Below, in pieces: positions 1 through 7,842 of a stretch of 64,000 bases of DNA. The notes below the pieces were generated by a model. The model saw nothing but the letters and a program-made list of their open reading frames with translations. It was not told the origin of the DNA and did not search any database. Origin of the DNA: CAZNKU01 sp045541135 (GTDB taxonomy: Bacteria; Bacillota; Clostridia; Monoglobales; Firm-18); assembly GCA_045541135.1 (NCBI GenBank), contig JAZQIO010000089.1:3751-67750 (forward strand), given 5' to 3'. How positions within the stretch are numbered: the stretch's first letter is position 1; each line of letters opens with the position of its first letter. A program made the translations under genes and the position numbers.

Positions 1-302
1 CCGGAGATACAAAAGGACTTATTAAAATAGGAAATAATGTGCGTATTGCACCTAATGTTATGATAATTTCTGCAAATCACATATATGAAAATCCCGACAT
101 TCCCATATGTAAACAGGGCATGGACATAAAGCCCATCACCATCGAAGATGATGTATGGGTGGCGGGCAGAGTAAACATTATGGCAGGTGTAACAATAGGT
201 AAAGGCTCTGTAATCGGTGCCGGAAGTGTTGTTACAAAAGATATTCCTCCGTATTCCGTAGCAGTTGGTGTGCCTGCTAAAGTAATAAAAAAAAGAGGCT
301 AA
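1..302 (+). CDS. Hexapeptide-repeat O-acetyltransferase, 3' part only
   Basis: This is the C-terminal part of a left-handed beta-helix acyltransferase; the reading frame is open to the first base, so the start lies outside the window. The visible protein shows hexapeptide-repeat rungs (IxIGxxVxIAPNV, then GVTIGKGSVIGAGSVVTKDIPPYSVAVGVPAKVI), which is the usual end of the maltose/galactoside/serine acetyltransferase families that use acetyl-CoA. The His in SANHIYE is in the place of the usual catalytic His. A GTG at 39 is an internal codon, not a start, because the upstream residues continue the repeat. The acceptor substrate cannot be named from this fragment. Confidence 0.85.
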   Translation, partial: GDTKGLIKIGNNVRIAPNVMIISANHIYENPDIPICKQGMDIKPITIEDDVWVAGRVNIMAGVTIGKGSVIGAGSVVTKDIPPYSVAVGVPAKVIKKRG

Positions 303-345
303 AAAAGTTTTGGCATATGAAGTGTACTGTTATGGATATTTTTTA

Positions 346-406
346 CAATCCCTCAGTCTTTGCCTTTGGCAAATCCAGCTCCCTTTACACAAGGGAGCCT
401 TTTTTT
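346..406 (+). terminator. Repeat-derived hairpin with T-run, probable terminator
   Basis: The inverted repeat GCTCCCTT (378-385) / AAGGGAGC (391-398) is followed by seven T residues, so it can terminate the acetyltransferase transcript. The surrounding text (CAATCCCTCAG ... CTCCCTTTACACAAGGGAGCC) belongs to the same repeat family as 63564-63620 (opposite orientation) and 63628-63676 at the other end of the window. Confidence 0.6.
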
Positions 407-851
407 ATATGGCACAAAGTTTCCCATAAGCCAATACGCCGTAGAGTGAGGGATTGCAAATCGTTTCGAAGTTTTGAAAAAATTGGCGTAAAATTGCGAA
501 TATCATTTCCCTCTGCTTGAGGATGAGTCCAAATCTTTGATTTGGCTAACGAATCCCATACAAAGGATGTCCAAGAAAACGAGCATAAGCGAAGTTTGAT
601 TGGAAACAGCCGACTGTTGATGCGTAATTTTAGGGGCTCGCGCAAAGGGTTTGCGTATAGCCCCGTGCGACAATTTTAAGAAACTGACGAATTACGAGTT
701 GCTGACCGAACGTCCCGGCGGTGGGTTTTGGGGCACTTTTGCCCACGCAAAAGTGCCTCCCCCGCGGACAGCGGAATAAAAGAAAAGCACAATAACAAAT
801 CAAAGTTACTGTCCTTTAGACTACACTCCATAGTACTCTGTGTTTTGTTTT
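407..851. repeat. Gene-free, structured, repeat-like spacer
   Basis: No convincing gene is seen here; the short ORFs on both strands have no ribosome site and no recognisable protein. Two clean hairpins stand out: GGGGCT/AGCCCC enclosing CGCAAA/TTTGCG at 633-664, and GGCACTTTTG/CAAAAGTGCC at 732-757. Locally G+C-rich patches contrast with the neighbouring AT-rich genes. The look is of a dispersed intergenic element rather than a decayed gene, but no second copy of this central part lies in the window. Confidence 0.4.
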
Positions 852-1868
852 TTATATCTCCTGTAATTTTATCGTTGCATTCTCCAAAGCTGTTTTGCAG
901 AAATTACAGCTATTACAGTTTTTACTGCAGTTCATAACATATTCGCCAAAGTTTTGCGGCAGTTTATCGTTTTCAATAATATCGGGATAAAAATCACCGC
1001 TGTGGTTGGGTTCTAAAAGGTCTGTTACAGCGCCGTTATATTTTCCGTTTATGTAAGCTTTTAATGTGTTTATCGGATTATTGCTTACTCTTGTTGCAAT
1101 TTTTGCAGCAACAAAATAATTTTCATAAAGGTGCAAATCCTCAGGTCTTACAAAATTGGTATCCTTTAAAATGGAAAGTCTGTTTTTTGCAAGATGCTGT
1201 TTGCATATACCCTGAAACTTATAGGCATTATCCATTTTTTCAATATCAGCTTCGTGCGATACAAGGTTATCGTGAAACGTATGCGCAGAGCAATCGTTAA
1301 GACACCCGCTGTTTGCAAGCATATAAAGACCCTTGCAGTTACGGTCACACCAGTCTTTTATTTCTTTTATTTTTTCTATGTTTCGGTTAAGCTCTCTTTG
1401 CATATAAAAGCTGTCAAAATAGTCCGAAACATATTCCATTCCCATTGGAGAACATATTCCCATATTTACCGATGCTCGTACATCCAAACCATCAAAATTT
1501 GAATGAATAAATTTTGCAATTATAGGAGATGTAGTGGTTACAGAGCATAGTCCGAATGAGCTTGAAATATAATCAATTGTTTCACCAATCTTAATAAAAA
1601 AGCTTCTGGCAAGGCTGTTTTCTCCGTAGCAGTTTCCGTTAAGTAACAAATTAAGCTTAATGTTATTTTTTGATAAATATTTTAAATCCTCAATTTGCTT
1701 TTGCTGTGCCTGCCATGGGTACAGCTGGCTGTTTAAGGTCATAACATTTCTGCCGTTTGGAATATCTCCCCAGGAAAAGTACACTTCGTGAATGTGTTCT
1801 TTGTTTTCTGCTATATATTCTATAAATCTGTTATCGGTATTGACCTGATATCCTACTGAAAATTTCAT
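852..1868 (-). CDS. U32-peptidase-like TIM-barrel protein, function unknown
   Basis: The protein is about 338 residues from the ATG at 1868 (MKFSVGYQ...). Its layout, with short beta strands around YFSWGDIP, KLNLLLNGNCYG, a middle VRASVNMG strand and Cys-containing loops, resembles the U32/TrhP-like barrel family, but the canonical U32 signature (HGAMCxxxSGRC) is absent. It has a Cys-rich C-terminus (CSKNCNSCNFC) and a Cys pair near NSGCLNDCSAH, so a metal or Fe-S cluster is possible. The frame is open back to a TTG at 1910 overlapping the upstream gene; 1868 is preferred because the family-like sequence begins there and it lies 20 bases after the upstream stop. It sits in one operon behind the zinc-ribbon gene. 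The assignment is tentative and no substrate is evident. Confidence 0.6.
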   Translation of the reverse strand: MKFSVGYQVNTDNRFIEYIAENKEHIHEVYFSWGDIPNGRNVMTLNSQLYPWQAQQKQIEDLKYLSKNNIKLNLLLNGNCYGENSLARSFFIKIGETIDYISSSFGLCSVTTTSPIIAKFIHSNFDGLDVRASVNMGICSPMGMEYVSDYFDSFYMQRELNRNIEKIKEIKDWCDRNCKGLYMLANSGCLNDCSAHTFHDNLVSHEADIEKMDNAYKFQGICKQHLAKNRLSILKDTNFVRPEDLHLYENYFVAAKIATRVSNNPINTLKAYINGKYNGAVTDLLEPNHSGDFYPDIIENDKLPQNFGEYVMNCSKNCNSCNFCKTALENATIKLQEI

Positions 1869-1888
1869 TTTATTTTCCACGCTACCTA

Positions 1889-2572
1889 TCACATAAGCTT
1901 TGTTCCGCAATTCTGGCAGAATTTTCCTCCCTGCGCAGCTTTAAAACCGCAATTTGGACATATATTTTCAGGCTCGGGTGAAGCATCAAGGTCACCGGCT
2001 GCTCTGAAGTTCATACGAAGACGGCTTTCTTCCTGTTGAACAGGCTGAACAGGCTGAACAGGTTGAACAGGCTGAACAGGTTGAACAGGCTGAACAGGTT
2101 GAACAGGTTGAACAGGTTGAACAGGCTGTACCGGTGCAGTATAGTTGCCTGCAGAAGCATAGCGTTCAATATACATTGTAGACGGCATTTCTTCTTTTTG
2201 TGCAACCTCAAGAACAAATGAATTTGTCCAGAAACCGGGCTTCATCCACACCTTTGTGAAGAAAACACGGTTTTCGGGTGTTATGTCGATTATAAGGTCG
2301 TTACATCTGCGGTTCATACCGCATGCAACGTGAAGCCTGTGAGTACCGTATGAAACGGGGATGTGCAAAGATTCCCTGTTGCCTATGTGGCCAAAGGGCT
2401 CTCCGTCTATGTATATTCCGAAACCTCCTGCAATACCCAGGGGTGAGCCTTTACGGTAAAGGTAAATAATACCGTCCTCAGGGACTTTAAGCTGTTGCTT
2501 GCACTTTGTACAACAAGCACCGAATTCTGTATTCATAACGTTCCCGCAGGAACACTTTGCTCTTATAGGCAT
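1889..2572 (-). CDS. Double zinc-ribbon protein with Val-Gln-Pro repeat linker
   Basis: This 227-residue protein has a Cys-rich N-terminus (C7, C9, C20, C21, C24), a central beta-rich domain (about 35-140) resembling PEGA/DUF2846-type folds (IYIDGEPFGHIGNRESLHIPV), a low-complexity linker of repeated Val-Gln-Pro, and a C-terminal zinc ribbon (C205-x2-C208, C219-x2-C222). No signal peptide or membrane segment is seen, so it is probably cytoplasmic. The start follows AGAGG with suitable spacing. It is the first gene of a two-gene minus-strand operon with the U32-like gene. The zinc-ribbon plus PEGA-like layout is common in Firmicute proteins of unknown role. Confidence 0.75.
   Translation of the reverse strand: MPIRAKCSCGNVMNTEFGACCTKCKQQLKVPEDGIIYLYRKGSPLGIAGGFGIYIDGEPFGHIGNRESLHIPVSYGTHRLHVACGMNRRCNDLIIDITPENRVFFTKVWMKPGFWTNSFVLEVAQKEEMPSTMYIERYASAGNYTAPVQPVQPVQPVQPVQPVQPVQPVQPVQPVQPVQQEESRLRMNFRAAGDLDASPEPENICPNCGFKAAQGGKFCQNCGTKLM
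2041..2130. repeat. 9-bp tandem repeat, about 10 units, in frame
   Basis: Nine exact units of CAGGYTGAA followed by one variant unit (CAGGCTGTA), preceded by a partial copy. On the minus strand they encode Val-Gln-Pro. Each unit is three codons, so slippage changes linker length without breaking the frame. The Y position alternates C and T, which argues against a very recent single expansion. Confidence 0.95.
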
Positions 2573-2601
2573 ATAAAAAAACCTCTTTTCTTTTTTCTTT
2601 A

Positions 2602-2630
2602 TTTTAACATAACAGTAAAAAAGCTGTCAA
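2602..2630 (-). promoter_or_regulatory. Sigma-A-type promoter for the zinc-ribbon operon
   Basis: On the minus strand TTGACA (2630-2625) and TTAAAA (2607-2602) are separated by 17 bases, about 30 bases upstream of the zinc-ribbon start. Confidence 0.6.
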
Positions 2631-2679
2631 CTGCTACTTGAATATTCCCGGTTATTGATAATTTTGCAACAAAAAACTA

Positions 2680-2708
2680 TTGACATATAAAATTCAAAGT
2701 GTTACAAT
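2680..2708 (+). promoter_or_regulatory. Sigma-A promoter for the T-box/trpB transcript
   Basis: TTGACA (2680-2685) and TACAAT (2703-2708) have an exact 17-base spacer and lie just upstream of the T-box leader. Confidence 0.75.
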
Positions 2709-2719
2709 TATGATAATAT

Positions 2720-2968
2720 AAACCGTTGAGGCAGAAAAAAGTCAGTAAACAGTTTTTCAGCGAGCGGATTACGGTGTGAGTTCCGCAAAACTGCCTGAGT
2801 AATATGGACTGCTGAGGGCGATGTAAAATGCATCGACGTCTGACCTGCGTAAAAGGTCAGGGATATGTTGGTATCTCGCTGAGGGGCTTTGCCCGAAACA
2901 AGGTGGCACCGCGGAATTTATATTTTCGCCCTTGATTTGCATATGCTTATCAAGGGCTTTTTGTTTTT
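2720..2968 (+). promoter_or_regulatory. T-box leader (tRNA-sensing), apparent Trp specifier
   Basis: The T-box core AAGGTGGCACCGCGG at about 2900-2914 pairs with the acceptor end of uncharged tRNA. Upstream there is a long stem I region (about 2727-2820). A TGG triplet at 2805-2807 followed by A sits where the specifier loop is expected on the 3' side of stem I, giving tRNA-Trp as the likely ligand. Downstream, GCCCTTGAT (2928-2936) and ATCAAGGGC (2949-2957) form a terminator stem followed by a T-run at 2958-2967. Uncharged tRNA should favour the antiterminator and let transcription enter trpB. The T-box call is strong; the specifier call rests on position and on the downstream gene. Confidence 0.9.
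2928..2968 (+). terminator. Terminator of the T-box leader
   Basis: A 9-bp stem (2928-2936 with 2949-2957) is followed by TTTTTGTTTTT. It overlaps the region that would pair in the antiterminator, as expected for a T-box switch. Confidence 0.8.
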
Positions 2969-2981
2969 CGGAGGCGATGTT

Positions 2982-3026
2982 ATGTATATTTTTAAAATTA
3001 ATCCCGATTTTCGATGGCGTCTGTGA
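2982..3026 (+). CDS. Possible 14-codon leader peptide containing Trp
   Basis: An ATG at 2982, seven bases after GGAGG (2970-2974), opens a 14-codon ORF (MYIFKINPDFRWRL) ending at 3026, between the T-box terminator and trpB. It contains one TGG codon close to its end. Downstream, ATGGC (3014-3018) can pair with a GCCAT about 20 bases on, before the trpB ribosome site. No T-run follows, so any effect would be on translation or RNA structure. It may be a chance ORF; the strong ribosome site is the main support. Confidence 0.35.
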   Translation: MYIFKINPDFRWRL

Positions 3027-3066
3027 TTTTTGCCATTGATTAAAATTATTATAAAGGAGAATTATT

Positions 3067-4308
3067 ATGAATAAATATAAAGATTTTGATAATTATTTAA
3101 AGGAATATCCAACAGCAGACGGATATTTTGGTGAATACGGCGGTTCTCACATTGCCCCTGAGCTTCAGCAGGCTTTTAAGGAAGCTGACGATGCTTACGA
3201 GGCAATATGCCATTCCGCACAGTTTATAAATGAACTTCGCAGAATAAGAAAAGAATTTCAGGGCAGACCTACTCCCGTTTACCATTGCGAAAGACTTTCC
3301 AAAATTTTCGGCAATTGCCAGATTTATTTAAAGCGTGAAGACTTAAACCACACAGGTGCTCATAAATTAAACCACTGTATGGGTGAAGGTCTGCTTGCAA
3401 AATTTATGGGCAAGAAAAAGATTATTGCCGAAACAGGTGCAGGTCAGCACGGTGTTGCCATTGCTACTGCTGCGGCATATTTTGGTATGGAATGCGATGT
3501 TTATATGGGTGAGGTTGACATTGCAAAACAGCATCCGAATGTTATCCGTATGAAAATGCTTGGAGCAAACGTTATTCCTGTAACACGCGGTCTTAAGACT
3601 TTGAAGGAAGCTTGTGACGCGGCTTTTGAAGCATATCTCAGAGAATATGAAACAGCAATTTACTGTATAGGTACTGCGGCAGGTCCGCATCCCTTCCCTA
3701 AAATGGTACGTGACTTCCAGTCTGTTATCGGTATTGAAGCACGTGAACAGTTCTTAGAGATGACAGGCATTATGCCCGATGCCGTTACAGCCTGCGTAGG
3801 CGGTGGTTCGAACTCTCTTGGTATGTTTGTTCCGTTCCTTGCAGACCCTGTTGAAATTTACGGTGTTGAGCCTTTAGGCAGAGGTGAAGGTGTAGGTGAC
3901 CACGCGGCTACAATGAAGTTTGGTACAAAGGGTATAATCCACGGCTTTGAAAGCTATGTTTTGCAGGATGAAAATGGTGAACCGTTGCCTGTTTATTCAA
4001 TTGCCAGCGGTCTTGATTATCCGGGTGTTGGTCCTGAGCACGCTTTGCTTCGTGATATGAACAGAATTCATTACGAAACAATTTCTGACGAAGAAGCTAT
4101 GGAAGCATTCTTCCTGCTTAGCCGTTACGAGGGTATTATTCCTGCAATTGAAAGCTCTCACGCAGTTGCTTATGCTATAAAGTATGCCAAAGAGCATAAA
4201 TCAGGCTCTATTCTTGTCTGCCTTTCAGGTCGTGGGGATAAGGATATTGACTATGTTTATGAAAACTACGGCTGTGGAGAGAAGTTTAAATTAGATTATA
4301 ATATCTAA
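3067..4308 (+). CDS. trpB: Tryptophan synthase beta chain, stand-alone
   Basis: This PLP enzyme condenses indole with serine to give tryptophan. It is 413 residues, a normal TrpB1 length. Visible motifs are LKREDLNHTGAHK with the PLP lysine K100, the catalytic-region ETGAGQHG (E122), GPHPFPKMVRDFQSVIG, the phosphate-binding GGGSNS (245-250) and the C-terminal SGRGDKD. The residues after the lysine (LNHCMGEG) differ from the usual INNALGQ. The start follows AAAGGAGAA. There is no trpA or other trp gene next to it, and a terminator follows, so it is monocistronic behind a T-box. That suggests either indole salvage or trpA located elsewhere. Confidence 0.95.
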   Translation: MNKYKDFDNYLKEYPTADGYFGEYGGSHIAPELQQAFKEADDAYEAICHSAQFINELRRIRKEFQGRPTPVYHCERLSKIFGNCQIYLKREDLNHTGAHKLNHCMGEGLLAKFMGKKKIIAETGAGQHGVAIATAAAYFGMECDVYMGEVDIAKQHPNVIRMKMLGANVIPVTRGLKTLKEACDAAFEAYLREYETAIYCIGTAAGPHPFPKMVRDFQSVIGIEAREQFLEMTGIMPDAVTACVGGGSNSLGMFVPFLADPVEIYGVEPLGRGEGVGDHAATMKFGTKGIIHGFESYVLQDENGEPLPVYSIASGLDYPGVGPEHALLRDMNRIHYETISDEEAMEAFFLLSRYEGIIPAIESSHAVAYAIKYAKEHKSGSILVCLSGRGDKDIDYVYENYGCGEKFKLDYNI

Positions 4309-4320
4309 GGCTTAAAAAAA

Positions 4321-4392
4321 TGCACATAATGTCCCTATCTCACCACTCGCAGTATCTTGATACAGCGTCGGGTTCGATATGAACATTCTGCA
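4321..4392 (+). other. Unexplained structured stretch in the trpB 3' region
   Basis: Between the trpB stop and its terminator the sequence can fold: an outer TGCA-AATGT/ACATT-TGCA pairing encloses small hairpins GTATC-TT-GATAC and GTTC-GATAT-GAAC. No gene is present. It could be part of a small RNA or repeat; no second copy was found in the window. Confidence 0.25.
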
Positions 4393-4433
4393 CTATTTTT
4401 CTACAGCCTGTTAATAATTGAAAAATGCACATG

Positions 4434-4464
4434 GAAATCCGTAATTTTACGGATTTCTTTTTTT
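4434..4464 (+). terminator. Intrinsic terminator after trpB
   Basis: GAAATCCGTAA pairs with TTACGGATTTC and is followed directly by seven T residues. Confidence 0.9.
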
Positions 4465-4468
4465 GCTA

Positions 4469-4497
4469 TTGACAATGAAAAATTTATGTGGTATATT
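4469..4497 (+). promoter_or_regulatory. Sigma-A promoter of the ytrA-like operon
   Basis: TTGACA (4469-4474) and TATATT (4492-4497) are separated by 17 bases, about 40 bases before the regulator start. Confidence 0.75.
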
Positions 4498-4498
4498 A

Positions 4499-4523
4499 AC
4501 TGTACTAATACAAGTAATACAGT
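4499..4523 (+). promoter_or_regulatory. Probable autoregulatory operator (GntR/YtrA type)
   Basis: An interrupted dyad ACTGTA-N13-TACAGT lies just after the -10 box and ahead of the regulator gene. GntR/YtrA repressors typically bind such sites in their own promoter; the match to this protein is inferred from position. Confidence 0.55.
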
Positions 4524-4537
4524 TTTGAGGTGAAATA

Positions 4538-4915
4538 ATGATAAACCTTGACTACAAAGACGGTCGTACCTTGCACGAGCAAATAGAGGCGGGCTTTAAA
4601 AATATTATAATCAACGGAGTATTGAAGGCTGATGAACAGCTGCCCTCGGTGCGTGAGCTATCCGTAAGCCTTACGGTAAACCCTAATACAGTGCAAAGAG
4701 CATACAAGCAATTAGAGCTTGACGGTTACATATACAGCGTTAAAGGAAAGGGTAACTTTGTTGCGCCCATACAGGGAAAATTGGACAGAAAAAAGGCAGA
4801 GGAATTATATTCGGGCTTAATGGCAATTGTAAAAGAGCTTATGTTTATGGGTGAGGATAAAAAGACGGTTGAAGATATTATAAATTGCGTTTACGGTGAG
4901 GAGGGCAACAAATGA
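4538..4915 (+). CDS. GntR-family regulator, YtrA subfamily
   Basis: At 125 residues this is a short GntR protein: an N-terminal winged helix (about 10-75, with LPSVRELSVSLTVNPNTVQRAYKQLELDGYI) and only a short C-terminal dimerisation helix, which defines the YtrA group. These usually repress an adjacent ABC transporter operon in response to cell-wall stress or antibiotics. Its stop overlaps the ATPase start by 4 bases (ATGA), so the two are translationally coupled. A dyad downstream of its promoter suggests autoregulation. Confidence 0.9.
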   Translation: MINLDYKDGRTLHEQIEAGFKNIIINGVLKADEQLPSVRELSVSLTVNPNTVQRAYKQLELDGYIYSVKGKGNFVAPIQGKLDRKKAEELYSGLMAIVKELMFMGEDKKTVEDIINCVYGEEGNK

Positions 4916-5811
4916 TTAAGGTTTCGGCAGTAACAAAATATTTTGATGATTATAAAGCACTTGATGAAATATCTATCCATGTACCAAAGGGGGCTGTGTA
5001 TGGAATTATAGGGTCTAACGGTGCGGGAAAAACCACACTAATAAATCACATAAACGGTGTTTTAAAACCTGCAAGTGGCGAAATAACAATAGATGGCGAA
5101 AGTGTTTACGAAAATGAACGTATAAAAAGAAGAGTGCTTTCAATTTCTGATGAATGGTTTTATTACAACACCTACAGTGTAATGGAAATGGCAAAATTTT
5201 ATGCAAGTATGTACCCAACCTTTAAGTGGGAACGTTATGAGGCAATAAAAGAAGTGCTTAAAATAGATGAAAAAAGACCAATACGTAAATTTTCAAAGGG
5301 TATGAAAAAGCAGGTTGCATTCTGGCTTTCGCTTTCATCAATGCCCGATGTGCTGATACTTGACGAACCCTTAGACGGACTTGATCCCGTAATGAGAAAA
5401 CAGATTTTAAGTCTTGTTATAGCTGACGTGGCAGACAGGGAAATGACAGTTTTGGTTTCGTCACACAATTTGAGGGAGCTTGAGGATATCTGCGATTGGG
5501 TAGGCATTATTCACGAAGGAAGGCTTATAGTTGAAAAGCCTTTGGACGATATTAAGGGGAATATACATAAATATCAGGTTGTGTTTGGTGAAAAAGGTGT
5601 GGAAGAACTGAGAAATGATAAGGATATTCTTCACATTTCAAACACAGGTACAATATACAGCATTATAATACGTGGAGATATGCAGGAAACCATGAATAAA
5701 ATTAATTCATTTTCGCCTGTGCTTTGTGAAAGAACATCACTTACCTTAGAGGAAGTATTTATATATGAGTTGGGAGGTTTGGGTTATGACTTCAAAAACA
5801 TCATTTTTTAG
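4912..5811 (+). CDS. ABC transporter ATP-binding protein, YtrB-like
   Basis: This 299-residue nucleotide-binding subunit has Walker A GSNGAGKTT (34-42), a signature region FSKGMKKQVAFWLSL in place of LSGGQ, Walker B VLILDEPLDG and the switch His in VSSHNLREL. The C-terminal ~90 residues beyond the ATPase core are typical of drug- or lantibiotic-type exporters. It lies between the YtrA-like regulator (4-base overlap) and the permease, whose start falls inside its 3' end. Substrate is unknown; by analogy with Bacillus ytr genes, a role in envelope-stress response is plausible. Confidence 0.92.
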   Translation: MIKVSAVTKYFDDYKALDEISIHVPKGAVYGIIGSNGAGKTTLINHINGVLKPASGEITIDGESVYENERIKRRVLSISDEWFYYNTYSVMEMAKFYASMYPTFKWERYEAIKEVLKIDEKRPIRKFSKGMKKQVAFWLSLSSMPDVLILDEPLDGLDPVMRKQILSLVIADVADREMTVLVSSHNLRELEDICDWVGIIHEGRLIVEKPLDDIKGNIHKYQVVFGEKGVEELRNDKDILHISNTGTIYSIIIRGDMQETMNKINSFSPVLCERTSLTLEEVFIYELGGLGYDFKNIIF

Positions 5812-7831
5812 TATGGCTATATACAAATCACTTTTGAAGCGCTACAAATGGGGCTCTATTTTGTATTTCGCAATTTTGTTTCTTACTTCTGTAAGACCTG
5901 TAGTGTCCGACCTTCAATATTATTGGATATATTCCGGCTCCAATGTGGTTTATATGGATACGGGAAGTATGCTTTCAAATGCACTTCTGGTAGCTATGGG
6001 TGTTGCCGTAGTTGTGGGACTTTTAGTTTTCAGATTTATGCATTCAAAAAAAGAAGGCGTTTTTATTCACAGTATGCCGATAAAAAGAACAACTGTGTAT
6101 ATATCCGCCCTTGCGGGAGCATTTACTCTTATGGCAATTCCCGTTGTTGTAACGGGAATTATTCTTGTTATTCTTTCTCTTACATCATACTCACATATCC
6201 TTTCTGCAGGAGCGTGCTTTGTGTGGGTTGGAATAAATTTACTGTGCCTTTTTGTAATGTTTTCCTGCAGCTGCTTTATTGCAATGCTTACAGGCAACAG
6301 TTTTGCATATGTGGGGCTTAACATAGTGTTTCACATAGCCCCCTCCATAATAGCTCTTTGTTTTGGAGTTATTGCAGAAAACTTTTTATACGGCTATGTG
6401 CCCCACAATACTGTTGTGGATTCAGTTATGGACAGCAGTGTTTTTGCGTGGATGATGAATATGGTTTCAGACCCTGCAATTTCATCGGTATTTGATTTAA
6501 TTACCTGTGTAAAGTTTGTAGGAGTATCGGTTTTGCTTTATGTTGTTGCAGGTGTTCTGTACAAAAAACGCAATATTGAAACTATCGGAGACGTAGCAGG
6601 CTTTAAATGCCTTAACGTGGTTTTTAAATATTTGCTTACGTTTATAAGTGCAACGAGTATGCTGATGATTTTCGGTAATATGTTAGCCTATAACATAGTG
6701 GTATTTATAATAATATATTTTATAGTTTGCGGTATAACATATTTTGCATCGGAGATGATTCTTAAAAAATCCGTCAGAATATGGAAGAAAGCATCTTTGG
6801 GCTTTGGGGTTTTCACCCTGCTGTTTGGTATTTGTGTATATAATATTGCGTTTACAAGTTTTTTTGGCTACGAAACTTATGTGCCGGATAAAGACGATGT
6901 TGCGATGATTTGTACAGATTATTATTACTATGACTATATAGACGACTATGACGTTATAAGCAAATATATAGAATTGCACAAGGAAGCGTGTGCAGATGCT
7001 CCGGTTTACAAAAAGGGTTCTTACAGTCCCTTTGATTTTCACGTGGTTTACCGTATGAAGGATGGCAGGGAAATAAAAAGAACTTATGATATGGATTCTG
7101 ACGAGATGAATAATGTGGTTAAAGAGCTTTATGAAGTCGAGTCCTATAAAGCTGATAAGGAGCCGCCTCTCGGTATAGATGAAAAGTATATTCACTTTGT
7201 TGTATACAAATCTGCAGATAATCAGGAATGGATAGTAATAGACGGTAAGGAGTTTCAGGAATTAAATAAATGTGTTAAAGAGGATCTGAAAAGCCTGAGC
7301 TTTGACCAAATTTACTCTTCTTCGTCGGGAGATACCTTGGAATATGTATATACAGATATACATGTCAACAGTGTCATTTACACACTGAACAGTAATTTTG
7401 TAAGAACAAACAAATGGCTTTCAGATAACAAGAGCAGACTTCACGGTCAGTATTATTTAGGACCTTATGAAATTGACTCTTTTGCTGATTTCTTTATAGT
7501 TGATAATGAAGTTATGGCACGTTTGCAGGAAACATATTCCAATGCAGGAATAGTCGGACTTGCATTTGAAAATTTCCGGTATGATAAGTATATTTTCGAA
7601 GGTGAAGCAAGTGAGGAATTTACTGCCGATACACTTGAAAATGAACATGTACTATATGCAAAGGATGAAAATGCAGATAAGGTTTTTAATTACCTTTACT
7701 ATGCTGACAATTCCATAAATTCCAACGGTGAACTGTATATATTCGGAAAGACAGCAGTAGGTAATTATGTAATTGTAGAGTCCATAACCACAGAAGAGCT
7801 TGAGGAATTTAAACAGGCTGTTTTGGAATAA
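5786..7831 (+). CDS. ABC transporter permease with large extracytoplasmic domain
   Basis: About 681 residues from the ATG at 5786, which follows GGGAGG with 8-base spacing; an in-frame ATG at 5765 lacks such a site. The N-terminal ~350 residues hold six or more hydrophobic segments, including one after a VFIHSMPIKR loop. The remainder is hydrophilic, rich in Tyr and Asp, and probably faces outward; this resembles the YtrC/YtrD-type permease with a DUF6449-like tail. The gene overlaps the ATPase end by 26 bases, so the two subunits are made together. No separate substrate-binding protein is present. Confidence 0.85.
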   Translation: MTSKTSFFSMAIYKSLLKRYKWGSILYFAILFLTSVRPVVSDLQYYWIYSGSNVVYMDTGSMLSNALLVAMGVAVVVGLLVFRFMHSKKEGVFIHSMPIKRTTVYISALAGAFTLMAIPVVVTGIILVILSLTSYSHILSAGACFVWVGINLLCLFVMFSCSCFIAMLTGNSFAYVGLNIVFHIAPSIIALCFGVIAENFLYGYVPHNTVVDSVMDSSVFAWMMNMVSDPAISSVFDLITCVKFVGVSVLLYVVAGVLYKKRNIETIGDVAGFKCLNVVFKYLLTFISATSMLMIFGNMLAYNIVVFIIIYFIVCGITYFASEMILKKSVRIWKKASLGFGVFTLLFGICVYNIAFTSFFGYETYVPDKDDVAMICTDYYYYDYIDDYDVISKYIELHKEACADAPVYKKGSYSPFDFHVVYRMKDGREIKRTYDMDSDEMNNVVKELYEVESYKADKEPPLGIDEKYIHFVVYKSADNQEWIVIDGKEFQELNKCVKEDLKSLSFDQIYSSSSGDTLEYVYTDIHVNSVIYTLNSNFVRTNKWLSDNKSRLHGQYYLGPYEIDSFADFFIVDNEVMARLQETYSNAGIVGLAFENFRYDKYIFEGEASEEFTADTLENEHVLYAKDENADKVFNYLYYADNSINSNGELYIFGKTAVGNYVIVESITTEELEEFKQAVLE

Positions 7832-7842
7832 TAACAGCACTG

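Noticed and set aside
385..645. Minus-strand 86-residue ORF in the left spacer
   Set aside because: No ribosome site, odd composition, and it runs across hairpins and repeat-like sequence; judged non-coding.
2041..2130. CRISPR array
   Set aside because: Units are 9 bp with no spacers and lie inside a coding frame.
2011..2221. Open frames on both strands through the 9-bp repeat tract
   Set aside because: A tandem repeat of length 9 keeps all frames open; only the minus-strand zinc-ribbon frame has family motifs at both ends.
3367..3690. Minus-strand ORF inside trpB
   Set aside because: Shadow of trpB; no ribosome site and Cys/His/Phe-rich antisense composition.
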